From assembly GCF_002395745.1 (NCBI RefSeq), contig NZ_DGUN01000001.1, positions 5,044 through 44,880 on the forward strand: a stretch of DNA of 39,837 bases, read 5' to 3'. The notes under the pieces were generated by a model. That model was not told where the DNA came from and ran no database searches. It was given only the letters and a program-made list of their open reading frames with translations. Below, piece after piece: positions 15,017-23,443 of this stretch. Both the position numbers and the translations under genes were made by a program. Every line of letters starts with the position of its first letter. The stretch's first letter is position 1. The DNA comes from Fibrobacter sp. UBA4309. Its GTDB lineage: Bacteria > Fibrobacterota > Fibrobacteria > Fibrobacterales > Fibrobacteraceae.

Positions 15017-16114
15017 CTAAATACTACTCTCAATAAATTCCTTGCGGAACGTGCCGTTGCCGAGCAAAATGTCGATGGGCAGCTTCTTGAACTCGTATTC
15101 GTAGGGCGGCTGTTTCCAGGCGAAATCCTTCGGGTACTCGTTGAAGATGTACTGCAAGAGCTTTACCGCCATGTCGAAACTGCGGAACTTGTCGCGGTCG
15201 AGCACGTGAATCTGCGCGCCACCGCAAATTTGCCCCGCGCCCTTGTGGAACGTGGGCTGGAAGTAGTTCTCGCGGAAGTACACGCCGGGCAATTTCAATC
15301 CGTTCATGTACTTGCAGAGCTTGACTGCATCGATGAACGGCGCACCGAAAATTTCGAACGGGCGAGTCGTACCGCGGCCTTCGCTCACGTTGGTCGCCTC
15401 GAACAGGCACATGCCGGGGTAAACGATGGCGGTATCCAGGGTCGGCATGTTCGGGCTCGGCAGAATCCACGGGAGTCCCGTCTGGTCGTACCACATCTTC
15501 TTATCGTAGCCTTCCATGCCCAGCACGAAGAGTTCGCACTTGGGGAACCGTTCTTCCTTGAACTGCACCGCCAGTTCGCCGATGGTCTTGGCGTGGCGCG
15601 TGCGGATGCTGTGCAGGCCCACGAAACTCGTGTAATCCAGATCCAGCACCGGGCCTTCTTCATCGATACAGTTGATGGGGTTCGGGCGGTCCACCACAAT
15701 CACGGGGATGCCCGCCTTTTCGCAGGCTTTCATACAAAGGAACAACGTCCAGATGAAGGTGTAGTAGCGGGCGCCAACGTCCTGCAGGTCCACGAGCATC
15801 ATGTCCACGTGGCTAAGCATTTCGGGGGTGGGTTCCCGGTGTTCGCCGTACAGGCTATAGACGGGTATGCCCAGTTCGGGGTCGGTGTAGCCCTCCCACT
15901 CGATCATGTTGTCCTGGGTGTGGCCCTTGATGCCGTGCTGCGGGCCAAAGAGCGCCGAAAGCTTGAACAGCTTGCCATCGTATTCCTTGAGGAGGTCGAG
16001 GGTGTAGTGCAGGTCCGGGAGCACCGAAGCCGGGTGCAGGACCGCGCCCAGGCGCTTACCCCTGAGGGCTGCAGGAAACGCTTTTTCAAATTGTGAAAGT
16101 GCTAGAGTGACCAT
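15017..16114 (-). CDS. DUF1343 / NamZ-like exo-beta-N-acetylmuramidase
   Basis: A 365-residue member of DUF1343, the family that includes NamZ (GH171), which releases terminal N-acetylmuramic acid from peptidoglycan fragments. Family motifs seen are LFGPQHGIKG (about 57-66), GIPVYSLYGEHREPTPEML, LVDLQDVGARYYTFIWTL (about 109-126), VVDRPNP, and TNVSEGRGTTRPFE (about 245-258). The start is the ATG at 16114, giving MVTLALSQFEKAFP; a TTG seven codons upstream is possible. No signal peptide is seen, so the protein is probably cytoplasmic and could act in muropeptide recycling, unlike secreted NamZ. That location is inference. Confidence 0.9.
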   Translation of the reverse strand: MVTLALSQFEKAFPAALRGKRLGAVLHPASVLPDLHYTLDLLKEYDGKLFKLSALFGPQHGIKGHTQDNMIEWEGYTDPELGIPVYSLYGEHREPTPEMLSHVDMMLVDLQDVGARYYTFIWTLFLCMKACEKAGIPVIVVDRPNPINCIDEEGPVLDLDYTSFVGLHSIRTRHAKTIGELAVQFKEERFPKCELFVLGMEGYDKKMWYDQTGLPWILPSPNMPTLDTAIVYPGMCLFEATNVSEGRGTTRPFEIFGAPFIDAVKLCKYMNGLKLPGVYFRENYFQPTFHKGAGQICGGAQIHVLDRDKFRSFDMAVKLLQYIFNEYPKDFAWKQPPYEYEFKKLPIDILLGNGTFRKEFIESSI

Positions 16115-16253
16115 AGGCAGGTTAAAAGAAAGCAATAGACAATGATTAGAGGTTAAAAAACGGGGATTCCTATGGTTCTAATCTAGTAAACACCAACGGG
16201 CATGTACCTTAAATTTCTTCCCAAAAGCCAATTTTTCCATAAAATGGCACAAA

Positions 16254-16282
16254 TTGACATTTGAATTTTTTTATTTTCTACT
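16254..16282 (+). promoter_or_regulatory. Sigma-70-like promoter upstream of ssb
   Basis: TTGACA (16254-16259) is followed after 17 bases by TCTACT (16277-16282). It lies about 30 bases before the ssb start, which itself has an AAGGA ribosome-binding site at 16301-16305. Confidence 0.45.
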
Positions 16283-16311
16283 CCGAAAACAAAAAACAAA
16301 AAGGATCAAAT

Positions 16312-16785
16312 ATGGCTTATTTGAATAAAGTGATGCTCATTGGCAATATTGGTAAGGACCCCGAAGTACGCATGAGCCAAACCGGCGGACGCAAGCGTGT
16401 CTCGTTCTCGCTTGCAACTAGCCGCCGCTACCGCGACAACAACGGTGAACAGAAGGAACAGACCGACTGGCACAACATTATCGGTTGGGGCAAGATTGCC
16501 GACATCGTCGAACAGCTCGGCATCCGCAAGGGCATGAGCCTCTACGTGGAAGGCACCCTCACCAACCGCAGCTGGACCGACCAGAACGGCCAAAAGCGCT
16601 ACACGACCGAAGTGAACATGGACACGTTCCAACTCCTGACCCCGCGCGGCCAGGGCGGAGCTCCGTCTGCAGGCGGATTCAACCAGGGTAACAGCTACAG
16701 CCAGTCCAACAACTTTAGTCAGCCCCAGAATGGCGGTGCATATGACGCCCCCATGCCCGAGGGTGACGACGACCTCCCGTTCTAG
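16312..16785 (+). CDS. ssb: Single-stranded DNA-binding protein
   Basis: SSB coats single-stranded DNA during replication and repair. The 157-residue protein has an OB fold in residues 1-110 (MAYLNKVMLIGNIGKDPEVR; WHNIIGWGKIADI; YVEGTLTNRSW). A Gly/Ser/Asn/Gln-rich flexible linker follows, then the acidic tip DDDLPF that recruits partner proteins. The start is set by AAGGA 6 bases upstream and by the family N-terminus. Three bases separate it from the next gene. Confidence 0.97.
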   Translation: MAYLNKVMLIGNIGKDPEVRMSQTGGRKRVSFSLATSRRYRDNNGEQKEQTDWHNIIGWGKIADIVEQLGIRKGMSLYVEGTLTNRSWTDQNGQKRYTTEVNMDTFQLLTPRGQGGAPSAGGFNQGNSYSQSNNFSQPQNGGAYDAPMPEGDDDLPF

Positions 16786-16788
16786 CCT

Positions 16789-17754
16789 ATGAATCCGAGC
16801 GTCGCAGAAATTGCCCTAATGTATGTGCTCCCTCTCGGGATCACGTTCATCACGATTCTCCAGTCGGCATCTGCCGAATACCGCTACCAGAAACTTACGG
16901 GAGCCCTGTTCTCGTTCCTGATAGTTGTCATGGACTGTCTTTTCTATTTCACGAAGAACTCGTTCATCAGCTACAACACGGACGGCGGACTTCTGCTCGC
17001 TTTCGCTAGCATGTTCTTCTTCGGACTGCTGTATGTCGTCCGGAGCTACGACCGTGCCGAAAAATGCGCGAACATCATGTTCTCCATTTTCATGCTTGCG
17101 GCATTTGTCGGAATCGCCTACTGGGAACGCCCGACACTCCTGGTCGCATCCGATTTCACTCCCGAAGAAATCGCCGCGCAGAACGCGAAGTACCAGGACT
17201 ACATCGAATCATTCCAGAACGGCGGAAATGGCGGCACCTGGAAATCCGCTCCCAGGGCAGTCAAATCTTCCAACGGAACCGTTGTCAACATGCCGGGAGA
17301 AAAGCCCATCATGTCGTCAGCCGCCAAGGGACGCCTGGACCGCTATATCGACGAGACGAACAAGGTTATCGCACGCATGCACGAAATCATGGCAGCCATC
17401 GACAGCTACGAACCCATCGCACCGAGCATTTCCGATGCAGAGCGCGAACAGCGTGGCAGCCAGGCACTCGCCATCAACAACAATGCGACAGCGCTCAACA
17501 AGAAGGCCCTCGGGCTCTTCCATCCGCATGAATCCAGCGAGGCCCACTCCGAGCTGATCCAGGCGACAGAAAGCCTCCGTCTGGCGGCATATTCGCTGTA
17601 TACCTACTCCCTGCAAGAAGATACCGAGGAGCAGATGAACCAGTACAAGCAGTCCCGCAGCCAGATTGCCCAAACAAAAATTTATCTGGAACGTTTCAGA
17701 AACGACATCCAGAACCTGATTTCAAACTATCAACCTCAACAAGAAGAAAATTAA
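16789..17754 (+). CDS. Membrane protein with cytoplasmic or periplasmic helical domain
   Basis: A 321-residue protein I do not recognise. Four hydrophobic segments lie in the first 120 residues (about 7-25, 34-52, 62-80 and 92-110). A 200-residue polar, mostly helical region follows (about 125-321), with a coiled-coil character at the end (NQYKQSRSQIAQTKIYLERF). It starts 3 bases after ssb and ends 10 bases before asd, so the three genes are probably one transcript. No catalytic motif is visible. Confidence 0.8.
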   Translation: MNPSVAEIALMYVLPLGITFITILQSASAEYRYQKLTGALFSFLIVVMDCLFYFTKNSFISYNTDGGLLLAFASMFFFGLLYVVRSYDRAEKCANIMFSIFMLAAFVGIAYWERPTLLVASDFTPEEIAAQNAKYQDYIESFQNGGNGGTWKSAPRAVKSSNGTVVNMPGEKPIMSSAAKGRLDRYIDETNKVIARMHEIMAAIDSYEPIAPSISDAEREQRGSQALAINNNATALNKKALGLFHPHESSEAHSELIQATESLRLAAYSLYTYSLQEDTEEQMNQYKQSRSQIAQTKIYLERFRNDIQNLISNYQPQQEEN

Positions 17755-17764
17755 AGGTTAAACT

Positions 17765-18787
17765 ATGATTCGCAACGTAGCCATCATGGGCGCAACCGGC
17801 GCCGTGGGCCAAGAAATCCTCTCCATCCTCGAAGAGCGCAACTTCCCGCTGCAGAGCCTCAAGCTCCTCGCTTCTGAACGCAGCGCAGGCAAGGAATTCA
17901 AGTTCAAGGGCGAAACCCTCAAGTGCGAAGTCCTGAACAAGGATTCCTTCAAGGGTATCGACCTGGTGCTCAGCTCCGCCGGTGCCGCGATTTCCCAGGA
18001 ATTCGCCCCCATCGCCGTCGAGAACGGCGCCGTGGTGGTCGACAACACGAGCTTCTTCCGCATGGACCCGAAGGTCCCGCTGGTCGTGCCCGAAGTGAAC
18101 CCCGAAGACATCAAGCTCTACAAGGCTGAAAACGGCGGCAAGGGCATTATCGCAAACCCGAACTGCACGACCATCATGATGGTTGTCGTCTTGAACCCGA
18201 TCGAGAAGATTTCTCACATCAAGAAGATTCACATTTCTTCTTACCAGAGCGCGAGCGGCGCAGGTGCCATCGCCATGGAAGAGCTCAAGCAGCAGTACAA
18301 GGACATCATCGAGACGGGTTCCACCACGCACATCAGCAAGTTCCCGTTCCAGCTCGCGTACAACGTGATTCCGCAGATCGACAAGATGACGGAAAACGAC
18401 TACACGAAGGAAGAAATGAAGATGTTCAACGAAACGCGCAAGATCATGCACTCCGACGTGCGTACGAGCGCTACCTGCGTGCGCGTGAGCTCGCTGCGTT
18501 CCCACTCCGAATCCGTGTGGTTCGAGACCGAGCGCCCGGTTTCCGTCGAAGAAATCCGCAATGCCTTGAAGAACGCCCCGGGCGTGACCCTCAAGGACGA
18601 CCCGCAGAACTATGTGTACCCCATGCCGCTCGAAAGCGCCGGCAAGGACAACATCTTCGTGGGCCGTATCCGCAAGGACCTCGCCGACGACAACAGCAAC
18701 ACGCTGTGGCTCACCGGTGACCAGATCCGCAAGGGCGCCGCTTTGAACGCTGTTCAAATTGGCGAGATCTTGGCCAAGGGTGTGTAA
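17765..18787 (+). CDS. asd: Aspartate-semialdehyde dehydrogenase
   Basis: Asd reduces aspartyl phosphate to aspartate semialdehyde, the branch point for lysine, diaminopimelate, threonine and methionine. The 340-residue protein begins with the NADP-binding GATGAVGQE (9-17). The catalytic Cys134 lies in NPNCTT, and SYQSASGAGA follows (about 159-168). Length is typical of the Gram-negative type 2 form. It supplies diaminopimelate for peptidoglycan, in line with alr and ddl in the same window. It is the last gene of the ssb unit, with a strong terminator about 50 bases downstream. Confidence 0.97.
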   Translation: MIRNVAIMGATGAVGQEILSILEERNFPLQSLKLLASERSAGKEFKFKGETLKCEVLNKDSFKGIDLVLSSAGAAISQEFAPIAVENGAVVVDNTSFFRMDPKVPLVVPEVNPEDIKLYKAENGGKGIIANPNCTTIMMVVVLNPIEKISHIKKIHISSYQSASGAGAIAMEELKQQYKDIIETGSTTHISKFPFQLAYNVIPQIDKMTENDYTKEEMKMFNETRKIMHSDVRTSATCVRVSSLRSHSESVWFETERPVSVEEIRNALKNAPGVTLKDDPQNYVYPMPLESAGKDNIFVGRIRKDLADDNSNTLWLTGDQIRKGAALNAVQIGEILAKGV

Positions 18788-18790
18788 TTA

Positions 18791-18820
18791 AAGATGTCAT
18801 CCCCGCGAAGGCGGGGATCT
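18791..18820. repeat. Dispersed hairpin repeat after asd
   Basis: ATCCCCGC-gaag-GCGGGGAT (18799-18818) within AAGATGTC...CT matches a palindromic repeat known from many bacterial genomes (its translation gives VIPAKAGI-like peptides). It lies in the gap just before the terminator. Confidence 0.75.
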
Positions 18821-18835
18821 TCTATTACAAGCATC

Positions 18836-18866
18836 AAAAAGCCGTCCTTTGCGGGACGGCTTTTTT
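18836..18866. terminator. Bidirectional terminator between asd and FISUMP gene
   Basis: AAAAA is followed by GCCGTCC (18841-18847), a 6-base loop, GGACGGC (18854-18860) and TTTTTT. The A and T runs on both sides let it serve both convergent genes. Confidence 0.9.
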
Positions 18867-18882
18867 AACACCTAATACAGCA

Positions 18883-20706
18883 TCATCTGTCGCGTACGCA
18901 ACGAATCGGCAAGCAGGTTTCCCGGACTGTTAAAAATCTTATATCCTCCGAAAGAGTATAAGAAGAATGCCACATTTCATACGTGCCAAATACCGTTCTC
19001 AGAACAGCCCGCTTTCCATATTTTAAATATCTTGCACTATCTCCCTTTTCAAGATAACCCGTAGGCAACAGGTTTAGTCCAGAGGCATTTGTACCAGAAT
19101 AGTTGACATCATTAGGTAATCCACTATAATCAAATATCCAATGCTGTGTAGAGGTCCAATCATAGGCTGACGGATAGGTTTCTTGCAAAATTTTAATGTC
19201 GGCACTATCCGGAATATGCCAGCCCTCCATGCAAAGGTTATCTGAATCGTACTGGCAATAATACCGTCCGTAAGTAGCACAGGAATCCCCATCTTCAAAG
19301 AATTCTGTCGAATCTTGGAACACACAGTAACTGGAATCGACCTTGCGTTTCAAATTCTCCGCCATCCATTCCGTATCGCCAATCTTTACCGTTCGGTATA
19401 CACTTCCATCCCTAGAATCAACAACTTCACCGTCAGACTGTGCAGGATCATCCTTTACGCAGCGAACGACAGTTGCAAGAACTGATACCGGATAATCGTA
19501 CCCTCGCCACAAGGTATCCAACTCGCCCCGATATCCGTACATTTCCACCGTTGAAGAAAAGAAACCATAGAACCCCGTATCGGGATAAATATAATGTTCT
19601 TTTTCATAACTGGACGAAAACATTGTGTTCAGTATTTCATCCATGCGATTCAACTCATACATCGACGGAATATGCCAGCCGGAAGGGCACACCCCTTGAA
19701 CAAGGTGACCGTTGAAACTTCCCAGCATCGCAGTCCCGAACCGATAACGGCAGCGAGTAGAATCCTTGTTGCAGTTCACCCAAACTATAGTATCCGGGTA
19801 ACTCGGATCCGAACCCGTGTAGCGCAAGCCCTCAGCCATTATCGTATAATCACCGATAGGTTCTGTCCGGTACGTCCTTCCGTCGCGTGGGTCTGTCATT
19901 GTGCCATATTCAATTTCTACATCGCCTTCTTCATATTCTTTGATACAGCGCGTATAGACTTCGTCATATTGCGACACTATCGCGAAATCGGCACTAGGTC
20001 CCTGATCAAATACCACGCGATAAGGAGCAAATCCAGACGTTCTTGACGATGTTTCAAATTTCGTTCCCTTACCTAACTGGATATATGTATCTTCGTAATA
20101 ATCTCCATAACCACGATGCCCCCTATATCCACCCGGCAAAACATTAAATCCATACTTGTCTACACCATTCGAATTGTCTTCCCAACCGGTCTTTGACTTC
20201 AGGTAATAACCGGCACTGTCGGCACCACCAATGGACTCGAACATGCTTTCCCAATCTTCCTTGGAAGGCTCATACCATCCATCCGGGCACCAAGACGACA
20301 TAGACCCGTATTTTTCGCAATTAGCCTCATCATCGTCATAGCAAAGGGACCCGATATAAATATTTTCGGCCATCCAGATTTTGCCATCCAACTTGACAGT
20401 CTTGTATGTGCGACCCGTGCGAAGGTCTGTCATGGTATTTTTAATCTTGTCGTAAGTCGCGCCGTTAGAAGAACTCGAACGTCCCTCTTGCGAAGAACTG
20501 GAATTTGATTTTGTCGAAGAACTTGATTTGTCCTTCGAAGAACTGGAATTATCGTCGTCATCCGAGGAACTAGACTTTACATAGCCTTCTGGACGCTCAG
20601 CAAATTCATCGTCATCGTCGGAACCGAGCAGGTCGCATCCAGAAACGACCATGCAGAAAAACGCTGCCGGCAGCAGCAAAGACCTTAAACCCCAAAAATT
20701 CTTCAT
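18883..20706 (-). CDS. FISUMP-repeat lipoprotein (three repeats)
   Basis: A 607-residue surface-type lipoprotein. The signal peptide ends in the lipobox VVSGC, with lipidated Cys at residue 24. Residues about 30-82 are an Asp- and Ser-rich linker with runs of SSSS. Three FISUMP-type units follow. Each starts with a TDxRDGxxYxTVxIG-like motif (about residues 92, 270 and 428), continues with WMAEN-like and CP-GWHIP motifs, and ends with a conserved C(V/I)(K/R)-type Cys. These domains are expanded in Fibrobacter and their function is unknown; attachment to substrate or host is only a guess. Cysteines are numerous, so disulfides are likely. GGGGAG lies 8 bases before the ATG, and the gene starts 4 bases after the M29 aminopeptidase gene. 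Confidence 0.93.
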   Translation of the reverse strand: MKNFWGLRSLLLPAAFFCMVVSGCDLLGSDDDDEFAERPEGYVKSSSSDDDDNSSSSKDKSSSSTKSNSSSSQEGRSSSSNGATYDKIKNTMTDLRTGRTYKTVKLDGKIWMAENIYIGSLCYDDDEANCEKYGSMSSWCPDGWYEPSKEDWESMFESIGGADSAGYYLKSKTGWEDNSNGVDKYGFNVLPGGYRGHRGYGDYYEDTYIQLGKGTKFETSSRTSGFAPYRVVFDQGPSADFAIVSQYDEVYTRCIKEYEEGDVEIEYGTMTDPRDGRTYRTEPIGDYTIMAEGLRYTGSDPSYPDTIVWVNCNKDSTRCRYRFGTAMLGSFNGHLVQGVCPSGWHIPSMYELNRMDEILNTMFSSSYEKEHYIYPDTGFYGFFSSTVEMYGYRGELDTLWRGYDYPVSVLATVVRCVKDDPAQSDGEVVDSRDGSVYRTVKIGDTEWMAENLKRKVDSSYCVFQDSTEFFEDGDSCATYGRYYCQYDSDNLCMEGWHIPDSADIKILQETYPSAYDWTSTQHWIFDYSGLPNDVNYSGTNASGLNLLPTGYLEKGDSARYLKYGKRAVLRTVFGTYEMWHSSYTLSEDIRFLTVRETCLPIRCVRDR

Positions 20707-20710
20707 ATCG

Positions 20711-21829
20711 TTATCTCCCCAACTGGTCAGGGTTCAGACACTTGAGTTCGTCCACAACGAACAGGCCGTCCTTGCGGATGAGCTTGTCGTCGAACCAAAT
20801 TTCGCCGCCGCCGTATTCCGGGCGCATGATGAGCACCAAGTCCCAGTGGATGGCGCTCGCGTTGCCGTTGGGGGCGTCCTCGTAGCAGCGGCCCGGCGTA
20901 AAGTGGATACTCCCCTTGATTTTTTCGTCAAAAAGAATGTCGCACATGGGAGCGTCCACATATGGGTTGAAGCCGATAGCGAACTCGCCCACGTAGCGTG
21001 CGCCCTCGTCGGTATTAAACAAAGCTTCAAGCGCCTTCGGGTCGCCGGTTTCGCAACTAGCATCCACAATCTTACCGTCCTTGAAGGTCAGGCGTAAGTT
21101 GCTGAAGAACTTGCCCTCATAAAGCGTCGGGGTGTTGTAATGGATGACGCCGTTCACGCTATTACGCACCGGGGCGGTATAGACTTCGCCGTCGGGGATG
21201 TTCATGTTGCCGCAGCACGGCACCGCGGGGATGCCCTTGATGCTAAACGTAAGGTCGGTATCGGCAGCCACCAAGCGCACCTTGTCGGTCCTGTTCATCA
21301 AATCCACCAGGTGGCTCGCCGCCTTGTTCATCTTGGGGTAATCGGCAAGGCATGCCTTGAAGTAGAAGTCCTCGAACGCCTCGGTGCTCATCTTCGCGCC
21401 CTGCGCCATGGAGGGGTTCGGCCAGCGGAGTACGCACCAGCGCGTTTCGTTTACGCGGTAGTTGAGCACGTCCTCATTGAGCGTGCGGAACAAAAACATC
21501 TTTTCGTCATCGATGTCGCAGTTTTCCATAGCGTTATCGGCACCGCGGATAGCGATATAGGCCTGCATCTGCTTCATTTCGTCGAGGTCGAGCTTCGCGC
21601 GGAGTTCCAGCGCCTGCTTTGTGGCGGACTTTATCCATTCGCGGCGTACGCGACTGTTCGAATTGCGTACAAAAGCGTTCCCGCCCGCTTTCACCACCGC
21701 CTTTACGAGCTCCGTGGAGATTTCGTCGGGAGTGTCGGTCGTCTCGATCAAAATATTCTCGCCCGCCTTCAAGGCGATGGCGTTGTTAATCAAATTTTCT
21801 GCAAGTTGCGTAACACGGATGTCTTTCAT
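20711..21829 (-). CDS. M29 family aminopeptidase
   Basis: A 372-residue member of the M29 (aminopeptidase T/PepS) family of two-metal aminopeptidases. Candidate metal ligands are the Glu in NIPDGEVYTAPV, the Glu in YVGEFAIGFNP, the His in KGSIHFTPG and the HWD in SAIHWDLVL. Other matches are the N-terminal ALKAGENILIETTD (about 17-30) and WCVLRWPNPSMAQ (about 130-142). Length is slightly below the usual 410. There is no signal peptide, so it should act on peptides in the cytoplasm. GAAGG lies 5 bases before the ATG. The FISUMP lipoprotein gene follows closely, probably on the same transcript. Confidence 0.93.
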   Translation of the reverse strand: MKDIRVTQLAENLINNAIALKAGENILIETTDTPDEISTELVKAVVKAGGNAFVRNSNSRVRREWIKSATKQALELRAKLDLDEMKQMQAYIAIRGADNAMENCDIDDEKMFLFRTLNEDVLNYRVNETRWCVLRWPNPSMAQGAKMSTEAFEDFYFKACLADYPKMNKAASHLVDLMNRTDKVRLVAADTDLTFSIKGIPAVPCCGNMNIPDGEVYTAPVRNSVNGVIHYNTPTLYEGKFFSNLRLTFKDGKIVDASCETGDPKALEALFNTDEGARYVGEFAIGFNPYVDAPMCDILFDEKIKGSIHFTPGRCYEDAPNGNASAIHWDLVLIMRPEYGGGEIWFDDKLIRKDGLFVVDELKCLNPDQLGR

Positions 21830-21944
21830 TTTAGCCTTCTTTAATTTTGTTCAAAGCAATAATAACATTTTAAAAGCGCCATGGCAAAAAATTCGCCATG
21901 ACGCAGGAATTTTCTCGACAAAGGATATTATTCAGCCCACAGAA

Positions 21945-22880
21945 TCATTCCGTGAACGTGAAGGGGATCGTCACCACGGTATTGCCCGACTTCACCTTGT
22001 TGAATCTCCAGCGGCTCACGGCATGCTTCACGGCCTCGTCAAATTCCGCATAATCCGTCGTTGAAGAGACTATGGTGATGCTCACAATCTCGCCGCCTGG
22101 GGCAATGCTAAACCGGAGCGTTACCTTCCCCTGGAATCCGCGTTTCTTTTTGAGAAACATGTTGTACACATGCCGCAGCCCAGGAGTCCGATTGCGAACC
22201 ACCTTCATGATGTCGGCCGCGGAACGTCCCGCGCTTGCCGACCCCACGTCGATATCCCTTTCGGATGGAGCTTTCATGCGGCCCTTCAACGCCTTGCTCG
22301 TTCCCGGAGCGTCCGGCCCTCTCAAGTCATCAAAGAAACCGCCAATGCCCCCGCTTCCGCCGGCAGCGTAACCTTCGTTAAAGCCACCCTCCACCTTCCC
22401 GCGCAGCTCGCCAATCTTGGTTTTGCCCGTGGTCTGCAAACCGCTGGTGTTCTTGAGCACCTTCTCGATATCCTTGGCGAACGTCTGCTTGACGAGGTCA
22501 TAGGTCATCGCGCTTGCATTGTGCGTTTGGGCGGTCAGCATCTTGAGCACACTCTTGTTCAATTCGGCATGTTTTTTGCCCTGGCCCTTTTGCTTTCCGC
22601 CGCCACCCGCCTTTTTGCTGGGGTACGGATCCACGATTTTCTTCTTCTCCTTTTCGACTTTTTTCTCCTTTCGTTCAATGACGTTCAACGTAGCCTTCAT
22701 TTCGTCGTTTGACGAATGTTCAAAAATGACATCGTCTATCACGACCTCGTATGCCGCAGCCCAAAAGCAGAGCATTAGCGCCACAAGCAAGGCTACGCCC
22801 GCAATGGCACCCATCTTCTTGTCGGAATCCGGCAAAAGCGAGGCGATAAACGCGTCCATGTTTTTTTGTGTCTGTTTCAT
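21945..22880 (-). CDS. AgmX/PglI-type protein with TonB-like C-terminus
   Basis: A 311-residue inner-membrane protein. A single hydrophobic anchor lies at about residues 22-44. A charged Lys/Glu and Gly-rich periplasmic spacer follows, and a C-terminal AgmX/PglI-like domain (about 205-311) resembles the TonB C-terminus (RNRTPGLRHVYNMFLKK, GKVTLRFSIAPGGEI, AVSRWRF). AgmX proteins in Myxococcus take part in gliding, while TonB-type domains carry energy to the outer membrane. No ExbB/ExbD genes are nearby. I chose the ATG at 22880 because GGAGG lies 8 bases upstream; an ATG five codons earlier overlaps that site. A small hairpin (TCCC-ttgc-GGGA) precedes the ribosome-binding site. Confidence 0.87.
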   Translation of the reverse strand: MKQTQKNMDAFIASLLPDSDKKMGAIAGVALLVALMLCFWAAAYEVVIDDVIFEHSSNDEMKATLNVIERKEKKVEKEKKKIVDPYPSKKAGGGGKQKGQGKKHAELNKSVLKMLTAQTHNASAMTYDLVKQTFAKDIEKVLKNTSGLQTTGKTKIGELRGKVEGGFNEGYAAGGSGGIGGFFDDLRGPDAPGTSKALKGRMKAPSERDIDVGSASAGRSAADIMKVVRNRTPGLRHVYNMFLKKKRGFQGKVTLRFSIAPGGEIVSITIVSSTTDYAEFDEAVKHAVSRWRFNKVKSGNTVVTIPFTFTE

Positions 22881-23443
22881 GATTTTATCCTCCATCCCGC
22901 AAGGGACTATTTATGGTTTAGTTTGTATGTATTTTGTTTTTGGGTAATAGGGGAACAACAGTTCCATAGAGGAACTTTTCGACGCATGCTAGAATACAGC
23001 GAAGAACGAGGCTTACGCGGCAAGCCTACAACAAGTTTTTTTCATGTCTAAAGGAATCAACCGGGACGTCGTGGCATTAGACGCTCAGTAATGTACACCA
23101 AACAGATTTTTTCATAATTCACCCCTTGGTTAAGTCATAGAGCGGAATTATCTCCCATCGGTTTTAAAATATAAAGAAGATTCCGTTTGGATTCATGCGC
23201 ATCGGTAAACAAAAATTCATCATCCGCTATGTAAATTTTACGTACAAAATAACTTATTGACCAAAGCCTTGTATTTATTGGGTTCGCGTTCAAAAAATCC
23301 CCCGTTTTAAACTACCTGACTTTACAAAAAATCATTCCAAATTAGAAGTATCCTCCTCTTGCGGGCCCAGGGCGCCTTTAACGGAGCATTTTTGACAAAG
23401 CCCATAACCAAACACTCAAAAGCTTATTTATATTTTCGGCATT
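22881..23443. other. 563-bp AT-rich region without a recognised gene
   Basis: No convincing coding frame is present: the longest open frames are about 60 codons and lack a ribosome-binding site. The region holds the leader and promoter area of the AgmX-type gene (minus strand) and that of alr (plus strand). In between lie three alternating copies GGAAC, GTTCC and GGAAC (22952-22976, two mutually exclusive hairpins followed by TTTT). A hairpin AGGCTT-acgcggc-AAGCCT lies at 23009-23027 with seven T about 8 bases downstream. A GC-rich patch (about 23360-23377, GCGGGCCCAGGGCGCC) and TTGACA (23392-23397) lie before alr. An unrecognised small RNA is possible. Confidence 0.5.
23429..23436 (+). promoter_or_regulatory. 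TAnnTTT element 7 bases before alr start
   Basis: TATATTTT ends 7 bases before the alr ATG and no Shine-Dalgarno sequence is seen. A TTGACA at 23392-23397 is too far (31 bases) to pair with it as a standard -35. Confidence 0.4.

Noticed and set aside
22866..23051. 61-codon open frame before alr
   Set aside because: It overlaps the AgmX-type gene start, has no ribosome-binding site and no recognisable sequence.
23392..23397. TTGACA as -35 of alr
   Set aside because: The only good -10-like box (23429) is 31 bases away and no TATAAT-like hexamer lies at 16-18 bases.
22881..23443. tmRNA, RNase P RNA or SRP RNA
   Set aside because: No conserved core sequences of these RNAs were seen on either strand.
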